Positions 1 to 13,380 of a stretch of DNA of 64,000 nt are shown one piece after another. How positions within the stretch are numbered: the first letter of the stretch is position 1; each line of letters opens with the position of its first letter. The notes under the pieces were generated by a model. That model saw only the letters and a program-made list of their open reading frames with translations. It was not told where the DNA came from and searched no databases. Position numbers and translations under genes: made by a program. Location of the stretch: NCBI RefSeq assembly GCF_020509005.1, contig NC_063012.1:4154001-4218000 (forward strand), read 5' to 3'. The DNA comes from Fulvia fulva. Taxonomy: Eukaryota; Ascomycota; Dothideomycetes; Mycosphaerellales; Mycosphaerellaceae.

Positions 1-2155
1 AGGATACTAAATATACTACTAAAAGAGTATAGAGAAGAGATTACGCCGAGCCTTATAAACCTATTTACCGCGTACCTACGGCTAGGGTATTACCCGAAGC
101 CGTATAGAGAGTCTATAACAGTAGTACTACGTAAGCTATAGAAGGAGGACTATACTTAGCCTAAGTCGTATAGACTAATCGCACTTCTAAACACGATAGG
201 GAAGGTTCTAGAAAGGATAGTAGCCTAGAGACTTACGTAGCTAGCCGAGGACAACTACGTACTCCTAGTAACACAGATAGGGGGAAGAAGCTAGCGATCG
301 ATACTAATAGTAATAGAGCTAATTACGGAGCAAATTCAGACCCTCTAGTACTACGGTAGGAACCGAGCGGCGTCCTTACTATCCCTCGACATCGTAGGAG
401 CCTTCGACAACGTCTTATACTAAAGGCTAATACATATCCTATAGTAGAAAGGCATCCCCTAGTAGGTAACGACGTTCGTCTACTCCTTTCTCTAGGAACG
501 GACGACATACCTAGTCCTAGGAAGGTATACGTCCGACCCGGTAAAGGTAGAGGCTAGAATACCTTAGGGATCTACTCTCTCCCCTATCCTGTTTCTAATA
601 TTTATGTCGGACCTAATCCCTCTGCTTACCTCTCCGTAAACCTTAGTATCGGGGTTCGTAGACGATATAAACATCCTAGCCTAGTTAGACTCGACAGAAG
701 AGAACTATCGCCTCCTTAAAGATAGGTACAAGAAATACGAGGAGTAGGTAAAGAAGTATAGTGCCCGGTTCGCCCCTAAAAAGTACCAACTTATACACCT
801 TAGTAAAGCGAGAACATACTATAATATAAAGGCGGCGGTAAGAATCTAAGGCTACGAGACTAAGCTATTAGCGGAGCTACGAGTACTAGGGATCTAGCTC
901 GACCCGAAGCTAAGCTAGAATGTATAGATTAAGAAAGCCTAGAGTCGAGCGTAAGTTAATAAAGCCTCGATAAAGAGGCTTACGGTATCTATATAGGGAG
1001 CAACATTCGATAAGGTAAGAGTAATGTATAAGGCGATCGTTAGACTAGCTATATTATACGGGGCATAGATTTAGGGAATAGGAGGCGTAGGCAAGCCGAT
1101 CCCGAAACGGATAGAGCAACCCCTAAATAGGATATAGGTAGGTAACCTACGTAGAGTACTAGGCGTATATAAGACAACGTTAATAAGTACGGTAGAAATA
1201 GAGGTAGGAATACTACTTATCGGCTAGTATATCCGCGGAATAAGAATTTAATACGCGGTAAAGACGACAGATTACCTAGTATAAACCACGATCTAGGAGG
1301 TAAAGAATAAGATAGAAAGCCGCTACCGGAGAGGGGCCGGACATAGAACAAGCTAAAAAGAGGATGACCTTACTACCTTTACGGCCGTATAGACAAGCAC
1401 CGAATAGCTAGTACGAAAAGAGGAGGAGTATAGGACTCGCTAGGCCGGCGGGAGTAAGGCTAAGACCTAAAGCCTAGCGGAATAGATAGCGAGCTACCTA
1501 TAGGAGTAGGACTAGAAAAGGAAGCCCCCTAAGACAATAGGCCCGATAGCGCTCCGAGCCTTCTAGAGACACAATTACTAGCTATATAGGGACCTAATAA
1601 GGGCCGAAGCAAGTATAGCGATCCAAATCAGGTCCGAATATATTAGATTAAGGGCCTACCTGTTTAGGAGACGCGTACTAGACATCTATAGCCTAGCCTA
1701 CTAGTGTAGCTACCTATCGTAAAACCTAGAACATATACTACTACGATGCCCGTAGTAGGCGAGAGGTAGGGGAAATTAGAGGCACTAAGCGGGAAGGAGA
1801 GACTACAAGTCAATTATTAGGGACAAAGGCAATATTCGCCGAATCTCTCGGTAGATACTATAGTAGGGATACCTCTAGTAGTTTAGCCTCGCGAGCGAGA
1901 CGGAGGAGTAGATAGACAAGAGGCGGAAGCGAGGGGGGTTGTAGATAGGGTAGTCATTAGGGCAGGCCTATAATACTAGCGTACCCCTAATAAGGGAAAT
2001 TTAAGACGACAACTAGGAGGAAAAGATAGGCGGGAAGGAGGAGGGGTTTTCACTAACACGGTTTCCCCTCTATATATACAAAAACAAGATAGTCTAGCTA
2101 TATAGGCCAAAGGGCACTATAACAGCTTAATGAAATATCTATCTATCTATATCTA
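1..2155 (+). mobile_element. RIP-dead LINE (non-LTR retrotransposon), 3' part, copy 1
   Basis: Entered from the left edge of the window, this is the RT-to-3'-end portion of a LINE related to the intact copy at 27444-32362. The RT core is readable near 385-420 (a DIxGAFDN-like stretch) and near 655-670 (FVDD), followed by the thumb and a C-terminal Cys/His region near 1690-1755. The 3' end shares the ruined 'gggttttcac..gtttcccctc' box and 'ataggccaaagggcac' with the intact copy and ends in TCTA repeats at about 2136-2155. The frame is broken by many TAG codons at expected Trp/Gln positions, and CA/TG are almost absent, which is the pattern RIP leaves. It is a pseudo-element with no coding capacity. 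Confidence 0.85.
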
Positions 2156-3644
2156 ACCTTTAGATACTACTCGCGCCTAGGAATATATTAGTTAGAATCG
2201 GTACTTAAAATACGAATAAGAAGGTTACCGCCGTGTCGACACTAATTAGTACCCCCTTCGAGATGTCGCCCGCCGCCTATTTACGTTAGGCTATAACCTA
2301 AGTAATAACCGCCGTAACGGTAGTAATAGTAGTAACGCTAATAATACCGGCGGCGCGGGAAACGCCTAGTCTACTCTATAAGCGTAATACGTAGTAGACC
2401 GTACGAGTTAGAGTTACGATAAAACGAGAAAAAGTATAAATATAAATATAGGCCTCCTAAGGGAGGTAAGGTTTTAAGTATATCGGTATACTCCCTACTA
2501 GCTATAAACTACTCTATAGATAAACACAATCCGGTAATAGCTTCTTATCTAGTTATACTATATATAGTAAATAGAAAGATTCCTACTTAAACCCTTTATA
2601 ATAATAGTACTAACTCTACGTACTTTAATATCGACTTTACGTATAAGAACAACCTTAATATAATATAGCTACCTAATCCGTTAGGGCTGATATTAGTAGA
2701 TAGCCAACCTACTAGTGACCTTATTACTTATAGAACAACGGTACAGAGTCAGATCGGTAACTACGTAGAGACTAGGTCTAGCTACTACGTATTACTAGAA
2801 TACGATATAGTCCTCGGCCGTCCTAAGTACGACGAGTATTAACCTACGTTCTACTATACGTTAGAAACTATAACCCTATTCTTACTATATTGTCGACAGA
2901 ACTATATACTCGGAACTAAACTAGTATACGTATAGTCTATTAACGACAAGGGTATTATACTAAGAGGCGTTCTTTAGACCGAGATACTAGTACTAGAGAG
3001 TTCGCGACCTTAAGCTCTATCTAATTACGCTAAACCCTACGTAGAGGATAAAGACGAACCTATAGTAGTATAGGAGACGTATACGACGAAGGTAGTAATA
3101 CAACATACCGTCGATACCTACGATAAACCGGAACCGTCTTACTACGTCCGCTAGCTACTACCCGCCGATAGGGTTAAAACACTTAAGCGCCTAGCGCGTC
3201 GAACGAAGAAAGAACTAAAGGTCGAGACTAAGCCGGAGATCGATATCAAGCCTATTAATATAGAAGCACTTCGGCGTATAAGCCGGAGGAAGGGCTATAA
3301 AGTATATATAATATAGATATTTAACCCGAAAGAAAATCTTAATAGGTAAGTCGCGCGAGACCCGCTATCCGCGTATATACTAAAGGCTTTTAGTATAAGA
3401 GCGAAGCTAGTACTAGGAGGTAGCGCGGCGATGTTAGTAGATACTAATACTTAAGAAAACATAGATAGATAGGAGGAGCCCCGGGGTAACTATACCTAGC
3501 GGTAACTTAACGCTTCTACTATATTAGCTAACGACTATTAACGTTTTATAAACGGTAAGGACAAAGACTAGGATCCTATCCCTTTATTACTAGTAGAGTT
3601 TAGGGAAATAGCTAGGCTGTTTAGCCGTAAGAAAGTAGATAAGG
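2156..3644 (+). mobile_element. RIP-dead Ty3/gypsy element C, gag-protease part
   Basis: This is the left piece of an old gypsy-type element. A protease-like region is readable in one frame from about 2600 to 2850, ending in a YDIVLGRPKYDE-like block, which resembles the flap-to-C-terminal part of retroviral-type aspartic proteases. Downstream comes a charged linker. The piece ends at 3644 in a FSRKKxDK-like stretch, and the same frame resumes at 10867 after chromovirus A, giving the usual lead-in to reverse transcriptase. It has many TAG stops and no intact ORF. No LTR could be recognised at its left end, so the boundary with the preceding LINE is approximate. Confidence 0.7.
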
Positions 3645-3828
3645 TATAAGGGCGCGCGTACTATAGGGTCCGAATGAGATAGTTGTTGTTCTACGAAGCT
3701 ACGAAAGAGGAGCGCGAGGCGCGGCGAAGTTATAAAGCAAAGCCAAGCCGCGCTAACCCGATGCAGAAGGTCCGCGGTTTAGCCGGGCCGACGTAGCTAC
3801 AGTAAGGGGTCGCGGGCTACCCGTGATA
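3645..3828 (-). repeat. LTR of chromovirus A (3' LTR, left)
   Basis: A 184-bp LTR that matches 10683-10866 with four visible differences, all transitions. Reverse-complement copies lie at 13197-13380 and 25769-25952. Canonical TG..CA ends are decayed to TA..TA here. It is flanked on the left by TAAGG (3640-3644), the target duplication of the whole element. Confidence 0.9.
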
Positions 3829-6800
3829 GTACCCCCCCTCCCAAAACACGCCTTAGTCCTCTGAGCGTTATTTACCTTATAAGGCTACTTGCCTATCGAG
3901 CTCTATAATCGCGCGAACGCCGAATCATCCTCTAGTGCCCTATCGTCATCCGATAACATCGCATTCGCTCTATTAAGACTATCCTCGACCGGCTTCCTTC
4001 GAGAAACATATTGCCTAGTTAGCTAGCTTGCCCTAGATCTAAGTCTGTCTTCGGCTCGCACTCGCGTATGATCCTTATGACCAAAGTTAGGTATTATTGT
4101 AGGCTCTGTAGGCTCTACTCGAGTATCGAATATATACGGAGCAGATTCTATTAGAGGTAAGGCTCGAGGCGACTTATTCGTGACGGTGTCTTTCGGAATA
4201 ACCCTAATCGAGTTGAGCCCGAGTATCTCAGTGGCTAGTAGGGACTAGTTAGATAGAGCTACGAAGCCTATAGGCGTAGACAACTCCGGCCGGTTATAGT
4301 GAAAGTCTGCAATAGCGGCGGCTACGTGTTTAAGCATGTCCTCTATAGGTTGCTAGGTCTCACTATCCTCCTCGTTCTGATATCCAGCCCATTTCACCTT
4401 GTACTATGTATCTACTTTGCGCTTGTGCCCCTTCTTCACCTTGCCTGCCCGCTTACGGGTGTACATGTTAAGGATCTTTTCTACCTCGTATATATACGTA
4501 GGTACTACTACTATATCGGCTGCTACATTAGCCTCGGTAGTGTTAGGTTCGATAGTTATCGGTAGTGGCGGCGCTAGATGCTGCCCTTTAAGTAGTAGGA
4601 AATCGGGGTGGTCGGCTCGTTATAGTAGTGAGGTGTGGAAGTAGTTATCAAGTCCTACTAGAGCGTCTGATAGTTTCAGTCGATAAGAGAGTCTAGCCGG
4701 CATAACTTCCGTGATCTAGTAAGGGCCGGCATATCTCCTATCTAGCTTCTTAGATAGTCGAGTCGTGCGGATGTTCTTAGTGCTAAGATATACCTAATCA
4801 CCTACCTTATAGTCTAGAGGAATGCTTCGGTAGCGGTTTGCTACCTCTGCTTAGAGAGCTTGTAACATTCGTATATTCTCTTAAAGGTGTTTATAAAGCT
4901 CGCAAATTCGACGTATAAAGGTTTCTACTGATCGCGCGTCTAGTCGCTAGAGAGTAGTTAGTCCTCCCTCCTTTCTAGCGTTTAGGTTAACTCGCTCTAT
5001 AAACTTAGGGTTATAGCCTAAGGTAGCGTAGAACGGCGATATACTAGTAGTCTCGGATAGGTGATTATTGATCGCGAACTAAGTAAGGTATAGCCGTTCT
5101 ACCTAGTCATCCTATACCTTATTAGTAAATATACGAAGATACTATTCCATCGCCTAGTTAGTACGTTCTGACTATCTATTAGTTTCTAGGTAATATAAAG
5201 AACTTAGCTTACGATTTGTACGGAGTATCTTATAGTGTTTCTTCTAGAAGGTAGCAACCTACTGCTTACTACGGTCTAATATAATAGTGTTAGGAAACCC
5301 GCGCCGACAGAACATATGTTTAAGGAAAAGCCTTACCGCATTCTATACTATTATTGCGCTAATAGGGATTAGCTCGACTTCCTTAGTAAGCCTATTAGTA
5401 ACGGTCATAATGTTGTTATAGACTATACCGTCAAGAGTACTGTCTAGGAGTCCGACAACGAAGTCGACTATAATGTGTTTCTAAGGCCGATCTAGAACAG
5501 GAAGTGGCTATAGTAATCCTAGTGGCTAGGAGTGCAGAGATTTTGTTGTACGGTAGGTACGGCAATTCGCGGTGTATCTACGCACGGATCTCGCTAATCT
5601 AGGCCAGTAGAATTCACGTACTACGAGTTTATAAGTGCGAGCTCGTCCTAGATGGCCTACTACTAGAGCGTCATAGTTTATCTTGATTATCCTAGTCTAT
5701 AAAGCTTAGTCATTTAGTACCTATAAGCTCTAGCCGTCGTATTGGTTTCGAACATATAGCAGGTCGCTATCTACTTTATAGTATACTAGGTGAATCTTCG
5801 CTCTCTATAGTAGTGTAGGAGTACGGTCTTTCTATAGGTCCTTAATCGCGGTCTTAAGCTCGTTATCGGTTACGTACGCCGTCGACATTCGATACTCGAG
5901 TTCGGCTTCCCGCTAACTTTTACGCGTCGCCGGTTGTTCAGTAGGCGCATCTCGTTCTATAGGCATAAACTCTTTAGCTTTAGGGTTTAGCGGTACTAGT
6001 TCCTCTTCTTCCGGCGCATCTTCTACTGTTACCTATAGTAAGGCGATCTTAAGGAATCGCTTAGGAGGTAGCAATGTCTAATGCTGATACTGGTTCCGAG
6101 GGTCGTCTACCCCCTACGGAAGGTCCTAGCTACGTCTCGTTAGGCTGTCTAGCTTTGTACCTTGAAGTCCTAGACGGTATATTATCTTGAAGTTGAACTA
6201 TAACAAGAACTCAGCCTAACGCGCTTGTCGCCGATTTAGCTACTTTGTCGTCATAAAGTATTCTAGGTTCTTATAGTCGGTATAAATCTTAACTAGCTAT
6301 AAGTCCTTATTATCTGCCTCGTAGGCGAGCTCGGGTCTCTATTCCTTAAAAGCCTTGATGATAGCTAACAGTTCCTTATTATAGATTTTATAATTACACT
6401 CCTATAGACTCAACTTCTTCGAGTAGAAGGCTATAGGATGTAGTACACCATTCTCGTCATACTACGAAAGCACGCCGGCGTTCATAAAATCTGAAGAATC
6501 TGTCTCTATTACTGTTTCCCTACCTAGCACGTAATGTGCGAGCATGCCGGCTTTGCTAAACGTAGCTTTCAAATTGTTAAAGGCTCGTTAGCAATCTAGT
6601 AACTATTGAATCCTTCTGTTCTTATGATTGCTTAGTCCGTCCGACTTGGTCAGGTTTGTAAGAGGAGTAGCTATACGCGAAAATGCTTCGATAAATCGCC
6701 TATAGAAGTTGGCAAATCTAAGGAAGGCCTAGATATCCTTTAGGTTCTTAGGAGCTTCCTATGTCTGAATACATTCGAGTTTCTCGGGGTCTATCTCGAT

Positions 6801-9800
6801 GCCGTTAGGGGTTATAATTAGCCTAAGATACTTCACCTTCTGTTAGTAGAATTCGCTTTTGTCGATGTCTACTATAAGTCCTATATCGCGTAGCTTAGTA
6901 AGAACCTTCCGTACGTGTTTAATGTGCTCCTCTAAGGTGTTACTGAAGATAAGTACGTCATCTAGGTAGGCCGACACAAAGTCGTCTAGGTGTTCTTATA
7001 AGACCTTGTTAATATATAATTAGAACGATACTAGTCCGTTACACAAGCCGAATGGCAACACTAGACACTCGTAGATGCCGTATCGTGTCGTAAACGCTAT
7101 TAACTACTCGTGCCCTTTAGCTATCCGTAACTTGTTAAAGGCTGCTACAATGTCTAGCTTTATAAAGTACTTCTTGCCGTATATACGGTTAAGCGTCTCT
7201 TATATCAAGGGAATCGGATACCGGTTCTTGATAGTGATCGCATTCAATCCTCTATAGTCGATATAAACACGCAGCCCACCTCTAGGCTTACGTACTACTA
7301 GCACTAGTGTAGGAGACTAGTTCGTCTTTTGCCCTACTTTCCGTACCTTCCCTTTAGATGTTTGCTCGTCTAGCTATTTCTTAACTGCCTCGTTCTCCTT
7401 CTTAGCTAGGCCGTAGGGCTTGCGGTATAGTGGCTCTTATAGACTATTAGGCTTAATATAAATCTTATGATCTACGCCTAGTCGGTGAGGTGGGAGTCCT
7501 TTATAATCCTTAGCTAAGAAAGCGTCCGTAATATCGTGGTACATTAGCGGTAACTTCTCCTTCGGGTTATGATTAAACTACTTGTTCAAGAATTGGTCTA
7601 GATCATTAGTAGCTATTATACTCAGCTTAAGCTCTCCGCCGTCGCTCTCACGCCTAGTAGGCATAATATAGAAGCACTTAGCCCTAGGCCGGTACGCGTA
7701 CATCCCCTACGCGCGTTAAGAAACGCCCTAGTAGTCCACTTCTTCATCGTCTATGTCTTCTAGGTCATATAATAAGACATTTAGCTCTGCCCCTCCTACT
7801 GTGAAGCTCGCTACATCTCTAGTGAAGGGCTCTAGTCCGTACCGTACTAGTACCTACTTCTTCTTCTCGCGGTGGTTTAGGGATTACACTGTTGTCGGTG
7901 TCTTATTCTGTAGACAGTGACCAAAGCAGTAATCCGACCTAAATACCACCTCGCCTGTCTCCTAGAAGATGTTTAGGTTGTGCGCTATAAGCCACGGTAG
8001 GCCAAAGACGATGTCGTATTCGAGGTCGGTGACGTAGTATAACATTTGCTCGTAATGATCGCCTATAACTACGTCTATAGGGGCCGCGTGTGTAATCTGC
8101 CGCGTAGTAGCCGTTCTATCTCCTAGTGTTAGTCGTCGGCTTTGCGTTAAAGGGATCAGGGGTATTGTGTATTTACGTGTGAATTTCTAGTTAAGAAAGA
8201 GAGAGGTAGAAGCAGAATCTATAAGGCCTCGAGCCTTTCTCTATTATATCATTACGGGTAACACTATGTGAGGGTATATAGCTAGCTATTACTTATCTAG
8301 TACGTATGCCGATATCTTAAGCTCCTTACTATAGTCTGTTACCGTCTCTTACGTTCCGTGTCTCTCAATCTTATGCTCTTTCTGTCCTAGGAAGTTCGGG
8401 TGACCGCTGTCTACTACGCTTAGGTAGCGGTCGTGCTATTTCCCTACCGCGGATCGGCGGCTAGGGAACTAAGGTTCGCGTTCGGATTCGGCGTAGTATT
8501 ACGTAGACGCGGTAGGCGATAGTCGCTATCGTACCTATATATTAGGTATTTAGGGTTAGTCGATACGTAAGAACCTATACGGTAGCGGTAGCACTTACCC
8601 TGCTTCTTAAGGTCTTCGCGCTGCTCACGGTTAAGCGTAGGCAGGTTCTATAGATATGTCGGCAGATCCTCCTTCTTCTTAGTACTAGCGTACTGTAGTA
8701 GGCGCTATACTAAGGCACCTACTACACCGGTAGCGGCACTAGTAACTACGTTACCGTTGTTCTAGTTATTCTAGCCGCTATTACTATTCGAGTTACTATT
8801 GCCCCGGGGGCGCGCCTTCTACGGGTATAGTCGATCTGTCTCGTAGAAACTCTCGTCTAGTACGGTACACTCCTCGATAACGTCTTATATACTATCTAGG
8901 CGGCGGTCGACTTCGCGGTCGCCGAAGGTCTTAATGAAGTACTTGCGGTTTAGTCGGTTACGGAATAGTATAAGCTCGGTCTTATCGGTCTATAACATCT
9001 AGGCGCGTAACTTCGAGTAGCGGGCATAGAAGGCTATAAAGGTTTCGCCTTGTTCTTGCTTATAGGTAGTAATGTCAACTATAGCCTTAGTTCCCTTATT
9101 ACGTGTGCTATATTGGCGTGTTATCTAGTCTAATAACTCTTCTCTAGTCTTAAACTCGTTAAAGGACTGCTGTCTAGGCATAGGGATCCTCGGCTTGATG
9201 CTTCGCTAAGGATCACCTTGTGTCTACCTATACACGAAGCGTAGACTATCTGCCTTAGTACGGAAGGTTACTACAGTTAGCTTTAGGAGAACACTGCTGT
9301 ACTAGCTGTCGAAATTAGGGTCGTTATCGTTCTTAAAGTGCTTAGGGTCGGGCACACCCTTGCCGATCTCTATACCGCGAGTGAGGGTGCGGTTAATGGT
9401 GAAGAGACGTTCTAGAAGGTCAACTAGTAGTGTCTAGGTACGGGTGTTGCGTATTCTCGAGTCACGACTATTATTAGGTCCTAGTCGCGGACGGTCGTTG
9501 TTACGTCCTCGGCTATTATCGCTACGGTCATCGTCGTCTCTATCGTTATCGTTATCACTACTACCGCCACCACCCCCTCTACTAGTAGCTCCGCGATACC
9601 TACGCAACAGCTGCTCGAGTGAGGTCTCGCGTAGGCGGGAACGAGAGGGTCGGCGGCCTAAGCGGCCCCTACCTCCGTTCTGTATAGTATCTCCTGCCTT
9701 AAGCCGAGCCTTTAGGTTATCGACTTCTTGTTATAGGGCCTAGTTCTTCGCCTTAGCATCTTATGCCTTCTTCTTCTCCTTCTTGCAGATCTCGCTAAAC

Positions 9801-10682
9801 TGCTTATATAGGTCGTTAGCTTCCTTATATTTCTTCCCTAGCTCTTACAACTTAGCTAGGTCGTAATCCTTCTTGCTCTTAAGATCTACTACCATTTTCT
9901 ATGTGACAAGCTCTTCACTTCGTAGCATCTTGTAGATGCGGTCGTATTCGGTGTACAGCGTGGTGTACTAGGTGTTCTAGAGGTCGTTAGCTCGCTCTAT
10001 TACATCGAGTTGTCTGCCCTTAGTAATTGCCGTGTTGACTACTTATAGTACGAAGTCGTAGGTAGTCTTCGGGTGTTAGGATGTAAGGGTCGTAAGGTTG
10101 TCTAGGGTGACATTCTAGTATTCGGATGCGAGAATGTGTTCTGCCTCGTCGAGTAATAGATACACCTCGTCTAGGTCGCCGCCTAGGTTCTCTTCGAGCT
10201 TGAACTCGAACAGTTCTGTAAAGTCAATCTCACTACCTTCTTCTCGCTCGAAGGCCTTCTAGTAAGCTTTATCAATCTCTTGTTATAGCGCGACACCGGT
10301 GTCTACTATGACCCGCCGGTTGTCGTCCTGTGTCTAACTCTAAGGAAAAGAGGAGAGGTCGGGGAAAAGAGATATACGCTACTTGCTTTTACCCTTAGGC
10401 TTAGGTGGCGGTAGTATGCCGCCGTTCGCTGTTTATAAAGTCATGTTGTCTAGGTTCGGGGGAGGCGTAACGGTGCCTATATCCTGACTATCTACGAGCG
10501 CGCGACCACCTACTAATAGTATCGCCGCGTTACGTTCTCTAGGTATCTACGCGCTATACGCCTTACCGTATTCTGTGTTCTAATACGGCTCTACGCGTTC
10601 TCGAGTTCTACGGTTCTGTCTGTTCCTATTGTTACGTATCCCTTACCTAGATCCGCGATCTAGGTAGTAAGGTAGAACAAAC

Positions 10683-10866
10683 TATAAGGGCGCGCGTACT
10701 ATAGGGTCCGAATGAGATAGTTGTTGTTCTACGAAGCTACGAAAGAGGAGCGCGAGGCGCAGCGAAGTTATAAAGCAAAGCCAAGCCGCGCTAACCCGAT
10801 GTAGAAGGTCCGCGGTTTAGCCGGGCCGACGTAGCTACAGTGAGGGGTCGCGGGCTACCCGTAATA
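10683..10866 (-). repeat. LTR of chromovirus A (5' LTR, right)
   Basis: A 184-bp partner of 3645-3828. For the minus-oriented element this is the 5' LTR. It is followed by the TAAGG target duplication at 10867-10871. Confidence 0.9.
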
Positions 10867-13196
10867 TAAGGTCCTACTACGACGGCCTAGCGTAGACTAT
10901 AAGATTAAGCTAAAGAATAGTTAGACACCGCTATTTCGAAGACTATACTCCTTCTCTATACGAGAGAACGAGGTGATTAAGAAGTAGATCGACGACTAAC
11001 TTAAGAAAGGTTTTATTTAGAGAAGCGTGTTACTAGTAGTAGTACCTATTCTAATAGTTAAAAAGCCGGGTAGAGGGCTACGAGTACACGTAGACTATAG
11101 AGCTCTAAACGCGCTTACGACGAAGAGTCGCTACCCGATTCTACTATTTTAAGAGACCTTAGATCGTATTGCTAGCGCGTAATAGTTCACTAAACTAGAT
11201 GTTATCGCTACGTTTAATCGTATCCGTATTGTAGTAGGAGACGAGTAGAAAACGGCCTTTACTACTAGATATAGATAGTTTAAGTACGTATTTATACCTT
11301 TTAGACTATATAATATACTAGGAACGTTTTAGTTATTTATAAACGATATACTAAGGGAGTTTCTAGGTGACTTCGTGTTATATTACCTTAATAACGTACT
11401 TGTCTTTAGTAAGATAAGAGAAGAGTCTAATATATTCTAAAGGTTCTACGAAAGCTAGATACCGCCGGGCTCTAGTTAGATATTAATAAATACGAGTTCT
11501 TTAGACACGAGACTACTTATCTAGGTGTTATTATTATAAATGAGGGCATTAAGATAGACTTAGCTAAGATTAAATACGTTAAGAATTGGCCTATACCCGC
11601 GAATGTCACTAATATCTTATTGTTTATAGGGTTTACTAACTTCTACCGTAGGTTTATTAAGGATTTCAGTAAGATCTACTTACCTATAACGAAGCTTACG
11701 AGGAAGAACGTCCTATAGGACTAGTCTCTAGTATATTAATAGGCGTTCGAGGTATTAAAGCAAGTATTTATCGATACGCCTACCTTAAAACACTTCTACC
11801 TAGGGCGAGAGACTATTCTAGAAACAGATGCCTTAAATTACGTAATAGTAGTAGTACTCTTATAACGTAACGAGCGAGGAGTGTTATATCCTATCGCTTA
11901 TATATCTAAGAAGATAGATCCCTAGTAATATAACTACGATATTCACGATAAGGAGCTCCTAGCTATTATATAAGCTTTCGAGGAATAGCGACCGGAGCTA
12001 ACTATTAACGAATATAGTACCGACGATTATAAGAATCTACTAGACCCGGAATCTAAGGACAGGCCGACGCTTATATACTCCGATTATAAGAACCTCGAAT
12101 AGGTTATAAGTACGAAGCAATTGAACCGTAGACAAGCTCGCTAGGCCGAGTTTCTCTCGTAGTTCTTCTTTAAGATCGTCTATAGGCTAGGAGTTTAAGG
12201 TACTAAGCTAGATAGCTTAACCCGACGTTTATAGGACTTACCAAAGCCTAGAGACCTAGATAACCTACGAAACTAATAGTAGTATTAGGTATCACTAGGC
12301 CTAGATCGTATCCTAACCTATTATCTACTAGAGTATTATCGGTATATAATAATAACGTTATAACCCCGCTTACGACCGCTATTCGAGGACTCTATACGTA
12401 ACTAGAGGCTAAGGAAGCCGTTTAGTAGCTAGAACGAGATGATCTATACACCTTACTAAGGAAGTACCGTATCGATAACCGTTATATAGTCCTAGTCGGA
12501 GGTATAATATATATTAAGAATATATATAGTAGTTATAGCCTATTCGTTCCTCCGGAGTTAGAAGATAATCTAGATAAAGGTGAAATCCCGGTACATACTC
12601 GTATCGTATAGGCTTTCTACGACTATATAGTAGCTAGTTACTTAGGGGACGAGAAGACGTATAAATTAGTAGCTCGTAACTATACCTAGCTAGGTATCGT
12701 ACGATTTATTAAGAGCTATATACGTACCTATCGCGCTTACTATACGAATAAGCATACTAATATCTAGTACCTAGGGCTATTAAGACCGCTACTAGTACTA
12801 TTTAGCGCTTAGGAGGATATCTCTATTGACTTCGTAGTTAAACTACCGAAGGGAATAAGCGTAGTCGACGGACAAACGTACGAGAACATTATAACCGTTA
12901 TATACCGCTTAACTAAGGAGCTATATATCATTCCTATTACCTCGATAATAGTAGAGTATTACGTACTAGTATTACTAAAGTACGTGTTTAGTAGATATAG
13001 GCTCCCGAAGTCTATTATCTCCGATTATAGTACGTAATAGGTTTCCGTATTCTAGCGTAGGATATACGAGCTACTTAGTATTAATCGAAAGCTATCTTCG
13101 TCGTTCTACCTAGAAATAGATAGATAGTCGGAGAACACGAACAAAGTAATAGAGCAATACCTACGTATCTTTATTAACTATACCTAGGACGACTAG
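10867..13196 (+). mobile_element. RIP-dead Ty3/gypsy element C, RT-RNase H-integrase part
   Basis: This continues the frame of 2156-3644 after chromovirus A. Reverse transcriptase runs from about 10870 to 11480 ([14 protein letters not shown] block near 11090; catalytic YLDD now YLNN at about 11382-11393). The RNase H segment begins with ETDALNYV-like sequence at about 11823. Integrase covers roughly 12570-13196 and is cut off after a TNxxxEQYLRxF-like block by the left LTR of chromovirus B. Stops are nearly all TAG. It is the most heavily mutated of the three gypsy copies, in line with being the oldest. Confidence 0.8.
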
Positions 13197-13380
13197 TGTT
13201 ACGGGTAGCCCGCGACCCCCTACTATAGCTACGTCGGCCCGGCTAAGCCGCGGACCTTCCGTATTAGGTTAGCGCGGCTTAGCTTTACTTTATAACTTCG
13301 CCGCGCCTCGCGCTCCTCTTTCGTAGCTTCGTAGAACAATAACTATCTCGTTCGGACCCTATAATACGCGCGCCCTTATA
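13197..13380 (+). repeat. LTR of chromovirus B (5' LTR)
   Basis: A 184-bp LTR beginning TGTTACGGG and ending CCCTTATA. It matches the LTRs of A in reverse complement. The five bases before it are ACTAG, which do not match the five bases after the 3' LTR (AATAT). Confidence 0.9.

Larger units (their letters stand above)
3645..10866 (-). mobile_element. Chromovirus A (Ty3/gypsy with chromodomain), RIP-damaged, full length
   Basis: The element is complete with two 184-bp LTRs and a perfect 5-bp target duplication TAAGG (3640-3644 and 10867-10871), so it inserted into older element C. Read on the minus strand: gag lies at about 10450-8400 with a CCHC-like knuckle near 8620-8560 (first Cys still present); protease at about 8300-7700; reverse transcriptase at about 7500-6600 with YLDD retained near 6965-6980; RNase H at about 6550-6150; integrase at about 6000-4700; and a chromodomain-like tail at about 4550-4280. 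In-frame TAG/TAA stops interrupt all of these. It is less mutated than C: many CA and TG remain. It is the same family as B. Confidence 0.88.

Noticed and set aside
4299..4565. Open frames on the strand opposite to both chromoviruses (4299-4565 + and 25035-25298 -), with similar 87-88 aa peptides
   Set aside because: They are antisense shadows of the integrase-chromodomain region of A and B. Their similarity follows from the shared element, and RIP makes stops mainly in the sense frame (CTA, Leu, in antisense).
9444..9743. 99-codon Ser/Leu-rich frame
   Set aside because: Antisense to the gag of chromovirus A; low-complexity shadow.
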